Source: CAYNST01 sp964434105
GTDB lineage: Bacteria > Pseudomonadota > Gammaproteobacteria > Pseudomonadales > Cellvibrionaceae
Direction of reading: 5' to 3'
DNA length: 64,000 nucleotides
Assembly (NCBI GenBank): GCA_964434105.1
Contig: CAYSTJ010000021.1
Span: forward strand, 1-64,000
Part shown: positions 16,034-25,570 of the stretch, one piece after another
How the letters are laid out: the number at the start of each line of letters is the position of its first letter
Position numbering within the stretch: the stretch's first letter is position 1
The notes under the pieces: model-generated
Database searches by the model: none
Seen by the model: the letters and a program-made list of their open reading frames with translations, nothing else
What the model was told of the DNA's origin: nothing
Made by a program: the position numbers and the translations under genes

Positions 16034-18268
16034 TCAGGTCAGGTCGCCACCCACTGTGGCTTCAATGGTAATTTGTTTGTTGTCTGGCACTTCGTTGTAG
16101 GCCAGCACATGCATTTCCGGCAGGTTAAAGCGGGCAAAGCGCGCCATGGTCATCCGCAACGGAGTTGCCACCAGCAGCACGGTGGCTTTACCGGCCGCTT
16201 CCTGCTGCCTGGCGGTTTCGGTCAGTAGCTGGTTGAGCCGCTCCGCCAGCCGTGGCTCTATAAAGGCGGTTGCATCGGCGCCAACTTTTTGTGCCTGCTG
16301 AACCGCATTCAGCAACAACTGTTCCAGCGCGGGGTGCAAAGTGATAACCGGTATATTGGGTTCGTTGCCAATAATGTTCTGGACAATCTGACGCGCCAAA
16401 GCGACGCGAACATGGCTGGTGAGCGTGCCGATGTCCTGGTTTTTGTCCCCGTGAGATGCCAGCGCTTCGGCAATCGTGCGCATATCGCGAATGGATACCT
16501 GTTCGCGCAACAGATTCTGCAAGACCTTTAACAGCGTGTTGATAGTAATGGTATTGGGAATCAGCTCCTCCACCAGCTTGGGCGACTTGGCCGACAGGAG
16601 ATCGAGCCACTTCTGCACGTCCTCGTGGCCAATCAGTTCGTGAGTATGGTGCTGGATTACCTGATTCAGGTGGGTCGCCACGACGGTGCTGGGATCGACG
16701 ACGGTATATCCCAACGTTTGCGCCTGGTCCTTTTGGGCGTTGTCTATCCAGACCGCGTCAAGCCCGAAGGCGGGGTCCTGGGTTTTGGTGCCCTGCAGAG
16801 TGCCAAAAACCTGACCGGGGTTGATGGCCATGCTGCGCTCCGGATAAACCTCTCCGCTGCCCAACGTTACCCCCATCAATGTGATGCGGTAGGCGTTGGG
16901 CAACAGGTCCAGATTGTCGCGGATGTGTACCGGCGGAATCAGAAAGCCAACCTCCTGCGACAATTTCTTGCGGACGCCTTTAATGCGACCCAACAATTCG
17001 CCGTTCTGATTTTTGTCCACCAGCGGAATCAACCGGTAGCCGACTTCCAGCCCCAGAATATCCACTGGCGTGACATCATCCCAGGAGACTTCCGGCTGTT
17101 CCTGCGTGCGATCCGGCGGCGCGTCGAGCGCGGCCTGCCGCTGCGGCGCACCACCCGCCTGGGGCGCGGGTGCGCCCTGACCGCCCATGGCGGCGGCTTT
17201 GCGCATTTGAGGGCTGTTTTCCTCGACTTCCTGAGGCTGGCCGTTTTTGAAATGAATATAGTAAGCGAGACACCCGCAAATCAGCGCCAGACCAATAAAG
17301 GCAACGTGCGGCATACCCGGTATGGATCCCATGATAAACAGTATCGCCGCTGAAATGCCCAGCGCTTTTGGCGAACTGAACATCTGCCCCAGCACCTGGG
17401 AGCTCATATCTTCGGCACTGTTGACGCGGGTCACCATGATTGCGGCCGCTACCGAGAGCAGAAGCGACGGGATCTGTGCGACCAGACCGTCACCGATGGT
17501 TAACAGCACATACTTCTCAGTGGCATCGGCAAACTCCAGACTGTGCTGCAACATGCCGATACTGATCCCGCCAATAATATTGATAAACAGAATCAGAATG
17601 CCGGCCACGGAATCACCGCGCACAAACTTGCTGGCACCATCCATCGCGCCGTAAAAGTCCGCCTCTGCGGCCACCTCGGCACGGCGCACTCTGGCTTCGT
17701 CCTGGTCGATAAGACCGGCATTCAGGTCGGCGTCAATGGCCATTTGCTTGCCCGGCATGGCATCCAGTGTAAACCGCGCGCTTACCTCGGATATGCGTCC
17801 GGCGCCCTTGGTAATTACTACGAAATTGATAATGATCAGAATAATAAAGACCACCAGACCGACCGCGAAATTTCCACCGATCACCACCTCGCCGAAGGCC
17901 TGGATAACTTTACCGGCCGCATCGCCGCCTTCGTGTCCCTCCAGCAGCACGACCCGCGTTGAAGCCACGTTCATCGCCAGTCGCAACAGGGTCGCCACCA
18001 GCAAAATCGTCGGAAACACGGCGAAATCGAGCGGACGCATGGCGTAGACACTGACCAGCAATACAACAATCGAGAGCGCAATGTTAAATGAGAAAAATGC
18101 ATCCAGCAGAAACGGCGGCAACGGCAAGGTCATCATGCCGAGCAGCATTAACACCAGAATCGGTATCGACAGGTTGCCGTGCCAGATAGTGCGCGCCGAC
18201 ACCATCGCGGATTCGCGCGTAACGGTTCTGGGGAGAGATTTCAGGTGTTGAAACAACGAAACCGGCAT
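16034..18268 (-). CDS. flhA: flagellar type III export gate protein FlhA
   Basis: Integral export-gate component. The N-terminal half has about eight membrane helices and the FHIPEP-family signature region (PFLLDAFFSFNIALSIVVLLVSVYAMRP split across 85-112 of the long frame; DAMPGKQMAIDADLNAG). The C-terminal half is the cytoplasmic substrate/chaperone-docking domain. The open frame reaches 18367, but I place the start at the ATG at 18268 (744 aa, MPVSLFQHL), which has GAG 9 bases upstream; the family is about 700 aa, so the ATG at 18205 (723 aa) is also possible. A candidate sigma54 promoter lies at 18322-18337. Confidence 0.94.
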   Translation of the reverse strand: MPVSLFQHLKSLPRTVTRESAMVSARTIWHGNLSIPILVLMLLGMMTLPLPPFLLDAFFSFNIALSIVVLLVSVYAMRPLDFAVFPTILLVATLLRLAMNVASTRVVLLEGHEGGDAAGKVIQAFGEVVIGGNFAVGLVVFIILIIINFVVITKGAGRISEVSARFTLDAMPGKQMAIDADLNAGLIDQDEARVRRAEVAAEADFYGAMDGASKFVRGDSVAGILILFINIIGGISIGMLQHSLEFADATEKYVLLTIGDGLVAQIPSLLLSVAAAIMVTRVNSAEDMSSQVLGQMFSSPKALGISAAILFIMGSIPGMPHVAFIGLALICGCLAYYIHFKNGQPQEVEENSPQMRKAAAMGGQGAPAPQAGGAPQRQAALDAPPDRTQEQPEVSWDDVTPVDILGLEVGYRLIPLVDKNQNGELLGRIKGVRKKLSQEVGFLIPPVHIRDNLDLLPNAYRITLMGVTLGSGEVYPERSMAINPGQVFGTLQGTKTQDPAFGLDAVWIDNAQKDQAQTLGYTVVDPSTVVATHLNQVIQHHTHELIGHEDVQKWLDLLSAKSPKLVEELIPNTITINTLLKVLQNLLREQVSIRDMRTIAEALASHGDKNQDIGTLTSHVRVALARQIVQNIIGNEPNIPVITLHPALEQLLLNAVQQAQKVGADATAFIEPRLAERLNQLLTETARQQEAAGKATVLLVATPLRMTMARFARFNLPEMHVLAYNEVPDNKQITIEATVGGDLT

Positions 18269-18321
18269 TAAAGCTTGCTCACGACAATTTGTTGGCACCG
18301 ACGGTGCAATAACCGGGTCAT

Positions 18322-18337
18322 CGCAAGAAGTGTTCCC
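18322..18337 (-). promoter_or_regulatory. candidate sigma54 promoter upstream of flhA
   Basis: Read on the minus strand: GGGAACACTTCTTGCG, with GG and GC exactly 10 bases apart and a good TTGC -12 half. Transcription would start near 18311, about 43 bases before the chosen flhA ATG. FlhA-FlhF-FleN genes are FleQ/sigma54-controlled in Pseudomonas. Confidence 0.4.
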
Positions 18338-18437
18338 GAATCTATCACCCGGAACAAACCGCCACAATAAAATCTGGATCGCGTGGATTTACGGCGCTGT
18401 AGACATCGCGCAGGCGCAGCGTTCGACGGGATTTCGC

Positions 18438-19574
18438 TTATTTTTCCGGAAACACCATGTCCGGCGGCACCCTGATGTGAGAGGGATAATCCGGGCGGTC
18501 ACCGCGCCCGGCGCGCCAGCTGCGCAGCTGGAATATATAGGCAAGTACCTGCGCAACCGCCAGATACAAGCCCTGGGGTATTTCGCCTTCAAGCTCCGTC
18601 GTATAGTAGATTGCACGTGCCAGAACCGGTGATCGCAGGTTTTCGATTTTGTGCTCGTTGGCAATTTCGCGGATTTTCATCGCCGTCTGGTCCACGCCTT
18701 TTGCCAGCAATACCGGCGTTTCCATCGTGTCCGGGTCATAACGCAACGCCACCGCATAGTGAGTCGGGTTGGTAATTACCACATCCGCTTTCGGCACTTC
18801 GGCCATCATGCGCCGATTGGCCATTTCGCGCTGTAGCTGGCGTATCCGGCTCTTGACTTCAGGCTTTCCTTCAGATTCCTTGTATTCCTGTTTCAGGTCT
18901 TCTTTGGACATGCGCATTTTTTTTGCGTGATCGTGAATCTGAAAGGGAATATCGACCGCCGCAATCAGAATGGTCGAGGCCGACATAAAAATGGCTGCCC
19001 ACAGGCTGATGTGCAGCGAATGACCGATACCGCCTTCCAGACTTTCGCGACTCAGGCCCAGCAATTGATCCTGAAAGCCTTTCAATGTAATAAAAGCGAC
19101 GCTGACCACAATGCCAATCTTGCCGATCGCCTTGGCCAGCTCCACCAACGATTTCAGTGAGAACATGCGCTTCAGGCCAGCAATCGGGTCCATCCGGTTC
19201 AACTTTGGCGCAATCGATTTGCCGCTGAACAGCCAGCCCCCCAATGCAATCGGACCCGCGATCGCTGCGACAACGATAACAGCGAAAAACGGCCATAACG
19301 CGAATAGCGCCTCGCCAAATGAACTGCCCAAATGTGCGATCATGCTTTGGGTATCAAAAATGGTATCCCGATCCAGCGTAAAATTGAAACGCAGAATGGA
19401 TGCCAGCGCAGCAGCGATCCACCCGCCGAACACCCACAGTCCGATGGTGCTCGCCAGCAACACCGCCGTCGTGGTCAGTTCCTTGGATCGGGGTATCTGC
19501 CCTTCTTCGCGCGCCTTCTGTAGGCGGCGGGGAGTTGCCTCCTCCGTCTTGTCGCCAGTCTCGTCTTCAGCCAC
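18438..19574 (-). CDS. flhB: flagellar export gate protein FlhB
   Basis: 378 aa: four membrane helices (about 30-215) and a cytoplasmic domain with the autocleavage site NPTH (residues 269-272), where cleavage between Asn and Pro switches export from hook to filament substrates. GTG start with GGAG 8 bases upstream. It starts 2 bases after fliR and is separated from flhA by a 169-base intergenic region holding promoter-like sequences. Confidence 0.96.
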   Translation of the reverse strand: MAEDETGDKTEEATPRRLQKAREEGQIPRSKELTTTAVLLASTIGLWVFGGWIAAALASILRFNFTLDRDTIFDTQSMIAHLGSSFGEALFALWPFFAVIVVAAIAGPIALGGWLFSGKSIAPKLNRMDPIAGLKRMFSLKSLVELAKAIGKIGIVVSVAFITLKGFQDQLLGLSRESLEGGIGHSLHISLWAAIFMSASTILIAAVDIPFQIHDHAKKMRMSKEDLKQEYKESEGKPEVKSRIRQLQREMANRRMMAEVPKADVVITNPTHYAVALRYDPDTMETPVLLAKGVDQTAMKIREIANEHKIENLRSPVLARAIYYTTELEGEIPQGLYLAVAQVLAYIFQLRSWRAGRGDRPDYPSHIRVPPDMVFPEK

Positions 19575-19576
19575 GG

Positions 19577-20350
19577 TCAGATCTCCAGGAGATTACGGGC
19601 AAACTGGAAGCCATCGAGAAACACCATCTCAAAGGACTCGATCAAGGTGCCCAGACCAATCCAGATCAAAATCATCCCGCAAATCAATGTAAACGGGAAA
19701 CCTACAGCAAAAATATTCAATTGCGGCGCCGCGCGACTCATTACACCAAATGCAATATTGATGACCAGCAATGAAGTCAGCACCGGCAACGCAATCACGA
19801 GCGCCGTTGAAAACATCCAGCCACCGAGCATTACCAGCTCGTACATACGTGCACCCGACAGCCCCTGCCCGCCCGGCGGCAGGGTATACAGGCTCTGCAC
19901 AATCATTTCCGTCATGATCAGATGACCGTTGGACGTTATAAACAGTAGTGTCACGATGGTAATAAAAAACTGGGGCAAAACGGTTGTCTGTACACCGTTG
20001 GCGGGATCGTTCATGGACGCAAAGCCCAGTCCCATTTTCATCGCCATATACTGGCCGGTCAGCGTGAATATCTGAAACATGATCAGGAATGCAAAGCCCA
20101 TTGCACCACCGATCAATAACTCACGCAGTATATAAACCGACGTCTGCAAAGAGAGCAGCTCCGGCACCGCAAAAGGTGGCAACAATGGCGCAACAAGAAA
20201 AGTAGCAAGCCAGGCCAGAAGCAGTCGTGCGCGTGCCGGTACGGCGCGTGTGCTCAGTACCGGCATCACCATAAACATGGCACCAATACGTATGAAAGGC
20301 AGAAAATACTGATGCAGCCAGACGGATAATTGTGCATCAGTGATTTCCAT
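19577..20350 (-). CDS. fliR: flagellar export gate protein FliR
   Basis: 257 aa, about six membrane helices, with the family segment MGLGFASMNDPANG in the middle. FliP, FliQ and FliR form the export channel in the MS ring. It follows fliQ after 13 bases and is followed closely by flhB. Confidence 0.95.
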   Translation of the reverse strand: MEITDAQLSVWLHQYFLPFIRIGAMFMVMPVLSTRAVPARARLLLAWLATFLVAPLLPPFAVPELLSLQTSVYILRELLIGGAMGFAFLIMFQIFTLTGQYMAMKMGLGFASMNDPANGVQTTVLPQFFITIVTLLFITSNGHLIMTEMIVQSLYTLPPGGQGLSGARMYELVMLGGWMFSTALVIALPVLTSLLVINIAFGVMSRAAPQLNIFAVGFPFTLICGMILIWIGLGTLIESFEMVFLDGFQFARNLLEI

Positions 20351-20363
20351 GGGACGAGCCGTC

Positions 20364-20633
20364 CTAGCCGATTATCAAGGGTATATCGAGCATCAGCCGT
20401 TCGAACAGCTCCATGAGTTGTCGCATCAGCCAGGGGCCGGTAACCACCACCATGGTCAGGGTCACGATCAACCGCGGCAAAAAACTGAGCGTCTGCTCGT
20501 TGATCTGGGTGGCTGCCTGAAAGGTACTTACCAGCAGACCGACCAGCAGACTGGGGCCGACGATGACCAGTATCATGATGACGGTCAGATAGAATGCGTG
20601 ACCGAATAAATCGAGTACTGTTTGCGGATTCAT
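20364..20633 (-). CDS. fliQ: flagellar export gate protein FliQ
   Basis: 89 aa with two membrane helices and the conserved QAATQINEQTLSFLPRL loop. AGGAGG lies 7 bases before the ATG. It lies between fliP and fliR. Confidence 0.96.
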   Translation of the reverse strand: MNPQTVLDLFGHAFYLTVIMILVIVGPSLLVGLLVSTFQAATQINEQTLSFLPRLIVTLTMVVVTGPWLMRQLMELFERLMLDIPLIIG

Positions 20634-20648
20634 GCGGGTTCCTCCGGG

Positions 20649-21500
20649 CTAGCCAAAACTCGACGCGAGTGTACCGACAATCAATGCCCAGCCATCGACC
20701 AGCACAAACAGCATTATTTTAAAAGGCAGAGAAATAATTAATGGTGACAGCATCATCATACCCATCGCCATCAGAACACTGGCCACCACCAGGTCGATCA
20801 CAAGAAATGGAATAAAAATAATAAACCCGATCTGGAAGGCGGTTTTCAGTTCCGACATGATAAAAGACGGCATCAGAATACTGAAAGGGACCTGCTCCGG
20901 TGTATCCACTTTGGGTGTATTGGAGATCCGAAAAAAAAGCTCCAGATCGCTTTCCCGGGTTTGCGCCATCATAAACTCATGGAAGGGCGCCTTGGCAACC
21001 GCCAGTGCCTCGGTGGCGGATATCTGCTCGTTGATATAGGGCTGCAGCGCGTTTTCATTTACCTGCGTAAATACCGGCGTCATAATAAAAAACGTAAGAA
21101 AGAGCGCCATTCCGATCAGCAACTGGTTGGACGGCGTCTGCTGCAACCCCAGCGCCTGGCGCAATATTGAAAACACGATAATGATTCGGGCAAATGAGGT
21201 TGTCATCAGCAGCAGCGCCGGTAAAAACGACAGCGCGGTCATCAGCATGAGGATTTGCAGGGTTATGGTGTAATCCTGAGATCCGTCCGGCTGGGTGGTA
21301 ATGGTGAGCGCCGGCAGTGCCGGGATCGGCTGCCACGCCCTCGGCCCGGTGTCGAGCACCGCTTCGGCCTGTTCGACCGCCGGAGCGGCAGGTTCGCCTT
21401 CCTGCGCAGTGGCGGACGCCAGCATCAAACACATCAGCAGCAGAATTGCCGCAGTCCAGGAAGCCAGTGTAAAACAGGATTTGCCGAGTCGGGCGATCAT
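20649..21500 (-). CDS. fliP: flagellar export gate protein FliP
   Basis: 283 aa: a cleavable signal peptide (about 1-32), a short periplasmic stretch rich in Ala/Pro/Glu and four membrane helices. FliP signatures SFARIIIVFSILRQALG and FIMSELKTAFQIGF are present. Its ATG overlaps the fliO stop (ATGA), so it is coupled to fliO. Confidence 0.96.
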   Translation of the reverse strand: MIARLGKSCFTLASWTAAILLLMCLMLASATAQEGEPAAPAVEQAEAVLDTGPRAWQPIPALPALTITTQPDGSQDYTITLQILMLMTALSFLPALLLMTTSFARIIIVFSILRQALGLQQTPSNQLLIGMALFLTFFIMTPVFTQVNENALQPYINEQISATEALAVAKAPFHEFMMAQTRESDLELFFRISNTPKVDTPEQVPFSILMPSFIMSELKTAFQIGFIIFIPFLVIDLVVASVLMAMGMMMLSPLIISLPFKIMLFVLVDGWALIVGTLASSFG

Positions 21501-21961
21501 AGCGATCGGTGTCCCGCACCGAGAAACTCAGCCAGCTTCCTGGAAAACTCCGCGGGGGACTTTGCGGCAAGTCGGCTGTGGGATTTCCCTGCGGTTGTGG
21601 CCGATGTCAGTTCAGCCGTTTCGATTACCGGTTCGTCAAAGGTATGCAGCGTCGTAATGCTGCCCGGTGCAATGCCGAGCAATAACTGCTGACCGGCAAT
21701 ATCCACCAGCACGACTTTTTCGCGTGCACTGACCGGCATGGTGGCCAGAATCCGGCAATGCTGGTTACGTTGCAGGCCGGTAAGGTTCATGCGGCGGGCG
21801 AGCCATCCCAGCGCTATTATCATGCAGACCACAATCGTCAGACCGAGAAACGTCTGCAAGAGCAGTGATGAGGTTTCCGGGACACGACTGGCGACCTGCG
21901 CTGCACTATCCAACGGTATCGCCACCCATAGACTTATTACAGTCAGAGCCAATCTGTTCAT
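21497..21961 (-). CDS. fliO: flagellar export assembly factor FliO
   Basis: 154 aa: N-terminal signal-like segment, one membrane helix (about 34-54), then a cytoplasmic part with ILATMPVSAREKVVLVDIAGQQLLLGIAPG, typical of FliO. FliO stabilises assembly of the FliP ring. It starts 11 bases after fliN and overlaps fliP. Confidence 0.9.
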   Translation of the reverse strand: MNRLALTVISLWVAIPLDSAAQVASRVPETSSLLLQTFLGLTIVVCMIIALGWLARRMNLTGLQRNQHCRILATMPVSAREKVVLVDIAGQQLLLGIAPGSITTLHTFDEPVIETAELTSATTAGKSHSRLAAKSPAEFSRKLAEFLGAGHRSL

Positions 21962-21972
21962 AACGCGCTCCG

Positions 21973-22362
21973 CTAACGCAGCTTTTTTATCCGTTCTGAC
22001 GGACTGATAACGTCCGTCATGCGGATACCGAACTTTTCGTTGACCACTACAACTTCTCCGTGGGCGATGAGTGTTCCGTTCACCAGAACATCCAGCGGTT
22101 CCCCGGCGAGACGATCCAGCTCAATAACAGAGCCCTGATTGAGTTGCAGGAGATTGCGAATGGTAATTGACGTACGCCCCACTTCCATGGATATGGTGAC
22201 GGGAATATCGAGAATTACATCAAGATCAGGCTGCTGACCGGAAACCTTTTTCTCATTCTGAAATTCATCAAGATCCACCTGTCTGGCCGCGCCTTCCGCG
22301 GCATCCTGTTCGTCCAGCGCTGCTGCCCACTCGTCGGCCATACTGTCCTGATCGTCGCTCAT
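21973..22362 (-). CDS. fliN: flagellar switch protein FliN
   Basis: 129 aa: acidic N-terminal region (about 1-45) and a C-terminal SpoA/surface-presentation domain (VTISMEVGRTSITIRNLLQL, NQGSVIELDRLAGEPLDVLVNG). Part of the C-ring with FliM and FliG. The ATG overlaps the fliM stop (ATGA). Confidence 0.96.
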   Translation of the reverse strand: MSDDQDSMADEWAAALDEQDAAEGAARQVDLDEFQNEKKVSGQQPDLDVILDIPVTISMEVGRTSITIRNLLQLNQGSVIELDRLAGEPLDVLVNGTLIAHGEVVVVNEKFGIRMTDVISPSERIKKLR

Positions 22363-23357
22363 ACTGAGTCTCCTTCATTACTGGTTATATGCATATTTTT
22401 TCGATCAATAACCTTCACAATTTTCAGCGCAAGGTTTTCCTTGCAGCGGCCCATCGCGACGCGAAACATCGGCACGCCATTGGCCGTCACTATGCTGCTG
22501 TCGGGCATGTTCACCGGAATCACATCGCCTGCCCGCAAATCGACAATGTCGCGCAGCGTGATCTCCCGACGTACTATCTCGCATTCCATGTCCACCTCGG
22601 CGGACATGACATCCTGGCGCAGAGCCCGCACCCACCGTTCGTCACGCTCGTCAGTGTCCGATTGCAAACCGGCATCCAGCACCTCGCGCATGGGTTCAAT
22701 CATCGAGTAGGGAATGGTTATGTGAAATTCTCCACCACCGCCATCCAGCTCGACATGAAACGTGCTGACCACCACGACTTCGCTGGGGCTGACGATATTT
22801 GCCATGGAGGGGTTGACTTCGGAATTGATATATTCAAAATCTATTAGCTTGATGGCCTTCCATGCCTCGTGCAGATCGACAAATGCCTGGTTCAACACCA
22901 TCTGCACAACGCGCAGTTCCGTCGGCGTAAATTCCCGTCCTTCGATTTTCGCGTGCCGGCCGTCACCACCAAAAAAATTGTCTACCAGCTTAAAAACCAG
23001 CTTCGCGTCCAGAATAATCAGTGCAGTGCCTCGCAGCGGACGAAACTTGACCATATTAAGACTGGTAGGGACGTACAGCGTATGTACATACTCACCGAAC
23101 TTCTGAATCTGAATGCCACCGACCGCAACGTCTGCCGGACGGCGCAGCAGGTTGAACAGGCTGATGCGGGTATAGCGGGCGAAGCGCTCGTTGATCATTT
23201 CCAGCGTGGGCATTCGCCCGCGAACAATTCTGTCCTGACTGGTCAGGTCATAGGCGTTGACGGCGGTCGGATCACCCAACCCATCGGTATCGATGTCCCC
23301 GTCGTCCACACCATGCAAGAGCGCATCAATTTCGTCTTGTGATAATAAATCCTGCAC
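22359..23357 (-). CDS. fliM: flagellar switch protein FliM
   Basis: 332 aa: N-terminal CheY-binding peptide LSQDEIDALLHGVDDGD, a CheC-like middle domain, and a C-terminal SpoA domain that pairs with FliN. CheY-P binding here reverses motor rotation. GTG start with GAGGT 5 bases upstream. It follows fliL after 17 bases. Confidence 0.96.
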   Translation of the reverse strand: MQDLLSQDEIDALLHGVDDGDIDTDGLGDPTAVNAYDLTSQDRIVRGRMPTLEMINERFARYTRISLFNLLRRPADVAVGGIQIQKFGEYVHTLYVPTSLNMVKFRPLRGTALIILDAKLVFKLVDNFFGGDGRHAKIEGREFTPTELRVVQMVLNQAFVDLHEAWKAIKLIDFEYINSEVNPSMANIVSPSEVVVVSTFHVELDGGGGEFHITIPYSMIEPMREVLDAGLQSDTDERDERWVRALRQDVMSAEVDMECEIVRREITLRDIVDLRAGDVIPVNMPDSSIVTANGVPMFRVAMGRCKENLALKIVKVIDRKNMHITSNEGDSV

Positions 23358-23374
23358 TGTTAACCTCGAAGCCG

Positions 23375-23893
23375 CTATTGCATGACAAAGTTTGTGAACA
23401 GAACCTGTTCGATTCCCGGGCGTCCAATTTCCTGCTCCAGCAAACGCTGCAGCTCCTGCAGTGAAGCCTGTCGCAGCAGCTCTTTACCTTCTGCGGTCTG
23501 CAGTTCGGCAAAATCCTGGCCGCTATAAAGCATAACCAACGCGTTACGCAACATTGGCTGATGTAACTCGATTGCGCTGATCACAGCCGCATCGCGCGTC
23601 ATGACGGTGAGCTCCGCCTGCAGCATCCGCTGGCGCCCACGCGCAGAAAAATTGGCCACGATCGGCGGTTTGATCGGGTAATAAATGGCAGGCAATTTTG
23701 CCGGTTCCGGTGCTTCCAACGCCTGCAGCGCTTTTTCCCTGGCCATGGCCACCAAATGCATGGTCAACAGGGTTCCGCCGATCGACAGCGCAATGAGCAA
23801 TACCGCCGCTCCACCCAGAATTAGCGACCGGCGGTTTAACCAGCCCGTTTTTCCGCCGTCATCGTTATTATCGGGATCGTCGTCTTGGGCCAT
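23375..23893 (-). CDS. fliL: flagellar basal body-associated protein FliL
   Basis: 172 aa: acidic cytoplasmic tail (1-20), one membrane helix (about 25-48) and a periplasmic FliL domain ending GIEQVLFTNFVMQ. It associates with stators around the basal body. It is the first gene of the run fliLMNOPQR-flhB and has its own sigma54 promoter sequence upstream. Confidence 0.93.
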   Translation of the reverse strand: MAQDDDPDNNDDGGKTGWLNRRSLILGGAAVLLIALSIGGTLLTMHLVAMAREKALQALEAPEPAKLPAIYYPIKPPIVANFSARGRQRMLQAELTVMTRDAAVISAIELHQPMLRNALVMLYSGQDFAELQTAEGKELLRQASLQELQRLLEQEIGRPGIEQVLFTNFVMQ

Positions 23894-23931
23894 GTCAAAA
23901 GTCCGTCGCCTGTAACCTGTTCAGGGGATGG

Positions 23932-23947
23932 AGCAAGAGCGGTGCCA
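23932..23947 (-). promoter_or_regulatory. sigma54 promoter of fliL
   Basis: Minus-strand TGGCACCGCTCTTGCT matches the -24/-12 consensus (TGGCAC and TTGCT) at every core position. Transcription would start near 23921, 28 bases before the fliL ATG, and would drive fliLMNOPQR-flhB. Confidence 0.8.
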
Positions 23948-24123
23948 AGTGATGTCAGGGGGAATTGCGCGTAAGTCCGCGGGCCGCGGCGGCGACAGGC
24001 TATAGCAATGATGATGGCCGCAAAGCGGGCAAACGCGGGGACAGGGGCAGCGTTGAAAACCGAAGGTCAACCTGGCGTCCGCAGTGGGCGCACGTCAGGC
24101 CAAAAAATATTGATTCCATCCGG

Positions 24124-25437
24124 TCATGCGAAATCGTCAATGCCGGCATTCAATATCAAAGTGTGCTGTTGCGGCGCCGGATCCGGCAAGGGGGATGCGG
24201 TTGTGTCGGGGTCATCGCGGCTGAACGCACTTCTCTCCGAATCCCGCTGCGACTCGGCTTCAGAGCCATCCTGCGACGATTGATCAGAGACGCCCGCCTG
24301 CAGCAGGTCTACGCCCTGCTCCTGCAGCATTTCTCTGAGGCGGGGTATGGTCTGATCAAGCGCGTCACGCACCGCGGCGCTGGCACTGGTGAAGTGAATC
24401 ACCGCCTGGTCATTCTGCATCTGGATTCGAACCTGTAGCGGCCCCAACTCCGGCGGGTCCAGCATCAGCTCTGCGGATTTTATGCCCTGCTGCAACAGGG
24501 TGACTGTTCGCTCAGCGGCCAGGTGCTGCCAACGCTCGTGCCCGAAAACCACATTAACCGGCACACTGATGCGCTGCGTTTCAGCCGTTGCCGGATTTAA
24601 AATCGACGATGAGGTCGCGGGTTTTTGGGTAGTCGATAGGGACAGCGCAGATTCGTCGATCACCCATTCAGTTTCGGACTGCACCGTCAGAAGGTTTTCG
24701 TTCAGCAACAGACCAGACTCCGCGGTGGCGGAAAGCGCGGGTGTCAGCGACTCCATCGCCGGATTGACACCAGCCTCGGACGAATTCTGAACAAACTCGC
24801 TGAATCGCAATTCGTGAATTGAGCGCGGCAAGCGCGCCCCTTGCGCTTGCGCAGCAAATACGGGCACTTGATCGGCGATACTCAGTGCCGCGGCTCGCGC
24901 CTGCCGTTCTTCAGGCGTCAGTCGCGCATCGGCCAGCTCGCTCATGGGTACCCACGGAAGCACTACGATCATGTCCGGATTAATATCAGACTCAGTTGCG
25001 GTGCTATCGTCCGCATCCAGCCGATCAGGCTCAATCAGGCCGGGTAATACGCCCACCCATTCGAGATCGGCGGTGCTATCGGAGCTCGGCGGCTCGCCGG
25101 CAGCGGACCCCCTGGCGGCACCCGCCGATTCAGGCCCGGCACTCCCGGCGGGATCGTTGTTTGGATATGCCTCGGGTGGTTGATGATCCAGTGCGTGGGG
25201 AGACGGTGCTGCGCCGGCGGTACCGCTATCTGTGCCAGAATCACCCCCCTCCCTTGTCGCCCGGTTGTCGGATTGTTGGCGCTGATGGTGAGCGGCCTGA
25301 TCCAGTGATTTTTTGAAAGAGGCCCCGCCTTCAGTCGTTGTAGGTACGACTGACCGGGTTAAAACTCTGTCTGACGGGGTGCTGACACCGAATTCCAGCA
25401 AACCACTCAATGAACTGCCTGGGGACATGCGCTGCAT
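24124..25437 (-). CDS. fliK: flagellar hook-length control protein FliK
   Basis: 437 aa. The N-terminal two-thirds are low-complexity (Ser/Ala/Pro/Gly/Asp). The C-terminal domain (about 320-405) has SAELMLDPPELGPLQVRIQMQNDQ split across the FliK core, followed by VRDALDQTIPRLREMLQEQGV. FliK is exported and measures the hook before FlhB switches substrate. The ATG at 25437 and one three codons later are both possible; the second has GGA at better spacing. A sigma54 promoter lies just upstream. Confidence 0.9.
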   Translation of the reverse strand: MQRMSPGSSLSGLLEFGVSTPSDRVLTRSVVPTTTEGGASFKKSLDQAAHHQRQQSDNRATREGGDSGTDSGTAGAAPSPHALDHQPPEAYPNNDPAGSAGPESAGAARGSAAGEPPSSDSTADLEWVGVLPGLIEPDRLDADDSTATESDINPDMIVVLPWVPMSELADARLTPEERQARAAALSIADQVPVFAAQAQGARLPRSIHELRFSEFVQNSSEAGVNPAMESLTPALSATAESGLLLNENLLTVQSETEWVIDESALSLSTTQKPATSSSILNPATAETQRISVPVNVVFGHERWQHLAAERTVTLLQQGIKSAELMLDPPELGPLQVRIQMQNDQAVIHFTSASAAVRDALDQTIPRLREMLQEQGVDLLQAGVSDQSSQDGSEAESQRDSERSAFSRDDPDTTASPLPDPAPQQHTLILNAGIDDFA

Positions 25438-25472
25438 TCCAAATCAATTAAAGACCTTTGATTTAGACTCCC

Positions 25473-25488
25473 AGCAAAGGGTGTGCCA
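25473..25488 (-). promoter_or_regulatory. sigma54 promoter of fliK
   Basis: Minus-strand TGGCACACCCTTTGCT matches TGGCAC-N5-TTGCW completely. The start site would be near 25462, about 25 bases before the fliK ATG. Confidence 0.8.
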
Positions 25489-25570
25489 TCCAGTTAAGAT
25501 CGAGAAAAATCGAAGGGCCGCCGTTCAGCCCCCCCTTATGCGGCTACATTTGAACCGCAGTAACGCACAC

